Shown here in pieces: positions 58,359-64,000 of a DNA stretch of 64,000 nucleotides. Source of the stretch: CAVQAH01 sp963784195 (lineage in GTDB: Bacteria > Acidobacteriota > Vicinamibacteria > Vicinamibacterales > 2-12-FULL-66-21); NCBI GenBank assembly GCA_963784195.1, contig CAWARA010000023.1:1-64000 (forward strand). Direction: 5' to 3'. The stretch's first letter is position 1, and each line of letters starts with the position of its first letter. The notes under the pieces are model-generated. The model was not told where the DNA came from, searched no databases, and saw only the letters and a program-made list of their open reading frames with translations. The position numbers and the translations under genes are program-made.

Positions 58359-59355
58359 TAGGCGCCAGCTCCTCGCGCGTAGCCGTTCGGGTGCGACGAG
58401 CGCCACCGGTAGGCCGTCTCGACGATCACGTGAAGATCTTCGAACCTCGGCTGCCAGCCGAGGTCACGCTTGATCCGATCGCTCGACGCAAAGAGGATCG
58501 CGGGATCGCCCTCCCGCCTCGGCGCGGCTTCCCATGGCACCTTTTGTCCAGTGACGTGCGCGACCGCGTCGACGACGTCACGAACGGATGTCGGACGTCC
58601 GTTGCCGAGGTTGTAGACGGTCGACCGCGCGCCGGACCTGATCGAATCGAGGGCCAGAACGTGAGCGGACGCGAGATCGGTCACGTGAACGTAGTCGCGC
58701 AGGCAGGTGCCGTCGGGCGTCGCGTAGTCGTCGCCGAAAATCTGAAACCGTCCCCGCCCGAGAGCAGAATCGATGGCGCGAGGAATCACGTGAATCTCGG
58801 GCGCGTGGTCCTCCCCCAGTTCGCCTTCCGGATCGGCTCCGGCGGCGTTGAAATATCGAAGGGCCACCGAGCGGAGACCATACGCGTGATCGTAATGCGG
58901 CAGCGCCCGCTCGATCGCCAGCTTCGTCTCGCCGTACGCATTGATGGGACGCGTCGGGTGGAGCTCGGTAATCGGCGTCTGCTCGGGGTTGCCGAACACC
59001 GCGGCGGTGGACGAGACGACGAAGTGATGAACTCCCGCGTCGACCATTGCCTGCAGGACTGCCAGCGTCCCGACCACGTTGTTGTGGTAATAGCCGGCCG
59101 GGTTGCCGACCGACTCGTTGACCGACAGCCACGCCGCAAAGTGCATCACCGCGTCGAGCTTGTGGGTGACGAGGGCCTCCTTCACGGCTTTCGTGTCGTG
59201 GATGTCGCCTTCCACGACAGCCGTCGCTCGCGTAACGGCCTCACGATGGCCGGCAACGAAGTTGTCGAAAACGACGACGCGCTCGCCGCGTGCGAGGAGC
59301 GCCTTGACGGCGTGACTCCCGATGTAGCCGGCTCCGCCTGTGACGAGTACGCCGC

Positions 59356-59359
<4 letters not shown>
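58358..59359 (-). CDS. galE: UDP-glucose 4-epimerase
   Basis: A 333-residue enzyme: VTGGAGYIGSHAVKALL for NAD, SSTAAVFGNPEQTPI, the catalytic Tyr-x3-Lys INAYGETKLAIE, and DYVHVTDLASAHVLAL near the C-terminus. These are specific to GalE over UDP-glucuronate epimerases. It interconverts UDP-glucose and UDP-galactose. It is coupled to ugd upstream by an ATGA overlap (59356-59359) and to the GT2 gene downstream by a TAATG. Confidence 0.96.
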
Positions 59360-60654
<1,295 letters not shown>

Positions 60655-60686
60655 GTGCGAGGCTCCTCAGCGGAAACAAACCCCTA

Positions 60687-60715
60687 AAACTAACACAGCA
60701 GCAAAAAGCTGTCAA
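60687..60715 (-). promoter_or_regulatory. Promoter of the ugd operon
   Basis: On the minus strand TTGACA (60710-60715), a 17-base spacer and TAGTTT (60687-60692). The -10 is about 33 bases from the ugd start. The same TAGTTT appears in the TonB receptor promoter at 21461. Confidence 0.75.
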
Positions 60716-60786
60716 TCTATTGACTCAAAAGGGTTTGCCTGAGCTTTGTCTCGGTTCGGCAACGGGCCGTGCTACGATGAGCGCGC

Positions 60787-61923
60787 GTGCGCGTCCTGAT
60801 CGACTATCGACCCGCGCTTCGTCAACGAACAGGCGTGGGTGAGTACGCGCATCAGCTCGCGGCGGCTGTGACCCCCGTTCTGGCGGAGGCTGGCGGCTCG
60901 GTCACCCTGTTCTCCAGCTCGTGGAAGGACCGCCTGGCAGCGGGAGTGGTGCCCGGAGCCCGTCAAGTGGATGTGCGGGTCCCGGTGAGCCTGCTCAATC
61001 GGGCGTGGCACCAGTGGGAGTGGCCGCCAATCGAGTCGCTGGCCGGCCGCACCGACGTCGCACACTCGATGCACCCCCTCCTGATCCCCGCCAGGGACGC
61101 CGCGCAGGTCGTCACCGTCCACGACCTCTACTTCCTCGACCGGCCCGAGAGCACCACCGCCGAAATCAGAAGGGACTACCCGTCTCTGACCCCCTTGCAC
61201 GCGCGGCGCGCTGACGCCGTGATCGTCGTCTCGAACTACACCGCACGCGAGGTTCACGCGAGATTGAATGTCGAGCCGGGCCGCATCACCGTGTGTCCGC
61301 CCGGCGCACCCGATTGGAAAGGGCGGGATCTGTCGCCGATCGACGCCTCGCGGCGAGGTCCAATCGTGTTCGTTGGCACGATCGAACCCCGCAAGAATGT
61401 GGGAGCACTCCTGGCTGGCTATCGAAAACTGCTCGCGCTCATGCCGGATGCTCCGCAGCTGGTTTTGGCGGGCGGGGTTTCGCCGGAGTCCACCGCGCTG
61501 CTCGCCGAGCTCGCCGAGCCGCCATTGGCTGGCCGCGCGCGGCATCTTGGGTATGTGACCGATTCCGAGCGGCAGGAGCTGTATCGCTCCGGGTCCGTCC
61601 TCGTCCTGCCGTCCCTGAACGAAGGGTTCGGGCTACCCGTTCTCGAGGCGATGGCCGTGGGCCTGCCGGTTGTCGCCGCAAACCGGGGCGCGCTTCCCGA
61701 GTTGCTGGATGGCGCGGGCACCCTGATCGAACCAGACGACACCGACGGCCTGGCGCGCGCCATTCACGCGCTCTTGACCGATCCCGCACGCGCGCAGGCA
61801 TCTGCGGATCGGGGGCTGCTGCGCGCTCGCGAATATACCTGGCGTGCGACCGCCCGACGCGTGGTCGACGCGTATGCGGCGGCGATCGAGCGCCGGGCCG
61901 CCCGGAAGCCCCGGAAACAATGA
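60787..61923 (+). CDS. GT1 family glycosyltransferase
   Basis: A 378-residue GT-B enzyme. N-terminal acceptor domain (VLIDYRPALRQRTGVGEYAHQL) and C-terminal donor domain with VGTIEPRKNVGALL, LPSLNEGFGLPVLEAMA (the Glu-x7-Glu pair), and ANRGALPELL. The GTG start at 60787 fits the usual MRVLID N-terminus. It is of the mannosyl- or rhamnosyl-transferase kind used for polysaccharide chains. It overlaps the next gene by ATGA at 61920-61923. Confidence 0.93.
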   Translation: MRVLIDYRPALRQRTGVGEYAHQLAAAVTPVLAEAGGSVTLFSSSWKDRLAAGVVPGARQVDVRVPVSLLNRAWHQWEWPPIESLAGRTDVAHSMHPLLIPARDAAQVVTVHDLYFLDRPESTTAEIRRDYPSLTPLHARRADAVIVVSNYTAREVHARLNVEPGRITVCPPGAPDWKGRDLSPIDASRRGPIVFVGTIEPRKNVGALLAGYRKLLALMPDAPQLVLAGGVSPESTALLAELAEPPLAGRARHLGYVTDSERQELYRSGSVLVLPSLNEGFGLPVLEAMAVGLPVVAANRGALPELLDGAGTLIEPDDTDGLARAIHALLTDPARAQASADRGLLRAREYTWRATARRVVDAYAAAIERRAARKPRKQ

Positions 61924-63101
61924 CGCCCGCCTTCGCCAAGGCTTCCGCCTCCGCCGAGGCTTCCGCCTCCGCCAAGGCTCCGGCGGACAAGCCGGCGGAC
62001 AAGCCGGCGGGCAGGCCACTGCGCATTGGCGTGGATGCCCGCGAGCTGCTCGGGGATGCAACCGGCGTGGGGCGCTACCTCGGCGAGCTGCTTCGGCGCT
62101 GGGCCAGCCGGCCCGACGCGAGCGCCCGGCGGTTCCTGCTCTACGCGCCCGAGCCGTTGCCCCTCGCCTTGCCCCCGGGTGCGACCGAGCTCCGAATCAC
62201 CGGCCGGGGCCGCGGCACCTGGTGGGAACAGACCTACCTGCGGTCTGCGATTCACGGCGATCGGCCCGACGTGTTCTTCGCGCCCGCGTACACGGCGCCC
62301 CTCGGTACGGAGGTGCCGCTCGCGGTCACCATTCACGACATCTCGTTTGTCGCGCACCCTGAGTGGTTCCGCGCCGGCGAGGGTGCCCGGCGACGCTGGC
62401 TCACGCGTCGCGCGGCGCACAAGGCGTCGATCATCTTCACCGACTCCGAGTTTTCGAGGCGCGAGATCGAGTCGTACCTGCGCGTCGACCCGTCGCGCCT
62501 GCGCGTCATTCCTCCGGGCGTGACGCCTCGCGCCTCCCCGGCGGCGAACAACGAGCGCGATCCGCTCGTGCTTTACGTCGGGTCTATCTTCAACCGCCGG
62601 CGCATTCCAGATTTGATTGCCGCCTTCGCTCAGGCGACGCGCGATATGCCGCAGGCGCGTTTGGCGATCGTTGGCGACGATCGGACCTGGCCAAAACAGG
62701 ATCTTCCGGACGCCGCCCATCAGCACGGCGTTGCGGGGCGAACCGAGTTCATGCGCTACGTGTCCGACGAGGTGCTGGCCGGCTTGTATCGGCGCGCGCG
62801 TGTGTTCGCGTTCCTGTCCGAATACGAGGGATTCGGTCTCACCCCGCTCGAAGCGCTCGCCGCCGGCGTGCCGGTCGTCCTCCTCGATACGCCGGTCGCC
62901 CGCGAGGTGTGTGGTGACGCCGCTGTCTTCGTCCGTCGCGACGACCCTGCGGCCGCGGCAGCGGCGATCCGGCGTTTCCTGACTGAGCCCGCGAGCGCGC
63001 AGCCGCTGCTCGCCCGCGCCGGTGACGTGCTGGCTCGCTACAGCTGGCAGCACGCGGCCGATCAGACGCTCGCGGAGATCGAGAGGATCGCGCGCCGATG
63101 A
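61920..63101 (+). CDS. GT1 family glycosyltransferase with repeat-derived N-terminal tail
   Basis: A 393-residue GT-B enzyme: after residue 33 it reads LRIGVDARELLGDATGVGRYL, VTIHDISFVAHPEWF, VGSIFNRRRIPDLI, FLSEYEGFGLTPLEALA (Glu-x7-Glu) and VLLDTPVAREVCG. The first 32 residues are a low-complexity tail (FAKASASAEASASAK, APADKPADKPAG) made of short tandem repeats. The ATG at 61920 overlaps the preceding stop. The frame remains open far upstream, but only as a shadow of the first GT gene. The tail may be a repeat inserted in frame. Confidence 0.9.
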   Translation: MTPAFAKASASAEASASAKAPADKPADKPAGRPLRIGVDARELLGDATGVGRYLGELLRRWASRPDASARRFLLYAPEPLPLALPPGATELRITGRGRGTWWEQTYLRSAIHGDRPDVFFAPAYTAPLGTEVPLAVTIHDISFVAHPEWFRAGEGARRRWLTRRAAHKASIIFTDSEFSRREIESYLRVDPSRLRVIPPGVTPRASPAANNERDPLVLYVGSIFNRRRIPDLIAAFAQATRDMPQARLAIVGDDRTWPKQDLPDAAHQHGVAGRTEFMRYVSDEVLAGLYRRARVFAFLSEYEGFGLTPLEALAAGVPVVLLDTPVAREVCGDAAVFVRRDDPAAAAAAIRRFLTEPASAQPLLARAGDVLARYSWQHAADQTLAEIERIARR

Positions 63102-63919
63102 CCCTCTCGATCGTCATCGTCAGCTACAACGCCCGCGCCGATCTCGAGAATTGTCTGGCATCGTTGGAGGCTGCTCCGCCAGCGATCGCGCACGACGTGA
63201 TCGTCGTGGACAATGCGTCGCCCGACCGGAGCGCGGACGCCGTGAAAGCCCGCTTCCCCGCCGTCAAGGTGGTGGCCCTCGATCGAAACGTCGGGTTCGC
63301 CGCCGGCAACAACGTAGGCATCAAGGCGACCAGCGGGGATCTCGTGCTGCTGCTGAACAGCGACACGATCGTTCCCGCCGGCGCGATCGACGGCCTCGTT
63401 CAGCGTCTGCTGGCCCATCCCGACGCGGCAGTCGCGGGTCCACGGTTGCTGGACGCGCAAGGCCGGACCGAGATTTCGTGGGGGCCGATGATCTCGCCTT
63501 TCGGGGAGCTTCGACAGAAAGCGATCTGGGGGCTCTACGACCGCCGCTTCGGGCCCGTGGAAGGATGGGTGTCGCGGACCGCCGCGACCGAGCGCTTCGT
63601 CGACTGGGTGAGCGGCGCGTGCCTGCTCGTTCACCGCCGGGACGCCGAAGCCGTTGGTCTCCTCGACGAGCGGTACTTTCTCTACACGGAGGACGTGGAC
63701 TTCTGCGCAGCGATCCGCGCGCGCGGCCGCCGCGTCCTGTTCGCGCCATCAGTCAGCATCACGCACCTGCGCGGGCGTTCACGTGCAACGGCACCGGCTC
63801 AGATGAACGTCGCCTATCGCCGCAGTCAGCTTGCGTTCTACGAGAAGCACCACCCTGGCTGGGCGCGAATACTGCGCGGCTATCTGCGGCTCAAGGGGGC
63901 GTTGCCACCGGGCGCGTAG
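63098..63919 (+). CDS. GT2 family glycosyltransferase (rhamnosyltransferase-like)
   Basis: A 273-residue GT-A enzyme: LSIVIVSYNARADLENCL, VIVVDNASPDRSAD, FAAGNNVGIKATSGDLVLLLNSDT (metal site), and LDERYFLYTEDVDFC with the acidic catalytic pair, then a basic C-terminus. It is close in layout to WbbL-like rhamnosyltransferases. The ATG at 63098 overlaps the stop of the previous gene by four bases, so three transferases are coupled. Confidence 0.93.
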   Translation: MTLSIVIVSYNARADLENCLASLEAAPPAIAHDVIVVDNASPDRSADAVKARFPAVKVVALDRNVGFAAGNNVGIKATSGDLVLLLNSDTIVPAGAIDGLVQRLLAHPDAAVAGPRLLDAQGRTEISWGPMISPFGELRQKAIWGLYDRRFGPVEGWVSRTAATERFVDWVSGACLLVHRRDAEAVGLLDERYFLYTEDVDFCAAIRARGRRVLFAPSVSITHLRGRSRATAPAQMNVAYRRSQLAFYEKHHPGWARILRGYLRLKGALPPGA

Positions 63920-64000
63920 GGGCGCTCGAGACGCGTAGTGGCGTTCGAGACTTGTCACGAAAACCTCACGCAGAGATCGCCGAGGGGCAGAGAACGCAGG
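63920..64000. other. Intergenic end of the window
   Basis: 81 bases with no gene. The last 40 contain CACGCAGAGA and GGCAGAGAACGCAGG, which resemble the start of a CGCAGAGA-type tandem repeat, cut by the window edge. Confidence 0.4.

Noticed and set aside
61293..61919. Upstream extension of the second GT1 gene
   Set aside because: It is the out-of-frame reading of the first GT1; the ATG at 61920 with an ATGA overlap is a better start.

Overview
The window is high-GC bacterial chromosome, most likely from an Acidobacteriota member, probably of the Vicinamibacteria type. This is inferred from marker families and not from rRNA, which is absent. The markers are a MacB/FtsX-like duplicated permease paired with a PadR regulator (the ADOP type), a VWFA-domain protein of the kind common in Acidobacteria, two Oar-like TonB-dependent receptors with an Ig-like N-terminal domain, a zinc-ribbon serine/threonine kinase with a membrane C-terminus, and many palindromic intergenic repeats. 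Many conserved genes, including guanylate kinase and phosphomannomutase, are interrupted by apparent one-base indels. This looks more like a draft or metagenomic assembly with indel errors than mass gene decay, so I annotate such genes as single frameshifted CDS.

Layout. 0-6.7 kb: a coupled run of PASTA protein, ribulose-phosphate epimerase, thioesterase, nucleotide-sugar epimerase and a BamD-like lipoprotein, then pgsA (opposite strand) and a nucleotidyltransferase/phosphomannomutase pair, then tRNA-Gly. 7-13.2 kb: two response regulators, a large arylsulfatase, a histidine kinase and an orphan hicB-like antitoxin. 13.2-21 kb: ADOP permease with PadR and a candidate operator, the VWFA protein, two small proteins and a GT39-type membrane glycosyltransferase whose 5' end runs into inverted heptanucleotide arrays. 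21.4-29.8 kb: two tandem paralogous TonB-dependent receptors with matching promoters, ribosome binding sites and terminators. 29.8-33.8 kb: a GT2 glycosyltransferase, a TPR membrane protein and an SDR oxidoreductase.

33.9-42.9 kb is the accessory region. It is bounded by an intact tRNA-Pro(GGG) at 42802-42878 and contains two displaced tRNA-Pro 3' ends, at 37303-37346 and 33922-33964. The one at 37303 still has a rho-independent terminator directly downstream in the tRNA reading direction, as expected if an element inserted into the tRNA 3' half and pushed the old tail and terminator away. A tyrosine integrase lies just inside that end. The cargo is mostly very small proteins: several zinc-ribbon microproteins, single-helix membrane peptides, a multi-copy family ending in a conserved EW..AM..EGW signature, and short direct repeats.

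42.9-64 kb is core genome: a MerR regulator, the zinc-ribbon/kinase/membrane protein, der, an HU protein with a near-consensus promoter, a site-2 protease, and then a tightly overlapped minus-strand run from ugd through galE, GT2, msbA-like, yicC, gmk, rpoZ, coaBC and a type-4 uracil-DNA glycosylase to priA. Divergently from it run three overlapping glycosyltransferase genes. Together with the 4-6.7 kb sugar-nucleotide genes these suggest cell-surface polysaccharide and lipid-linked glycan synthesis.
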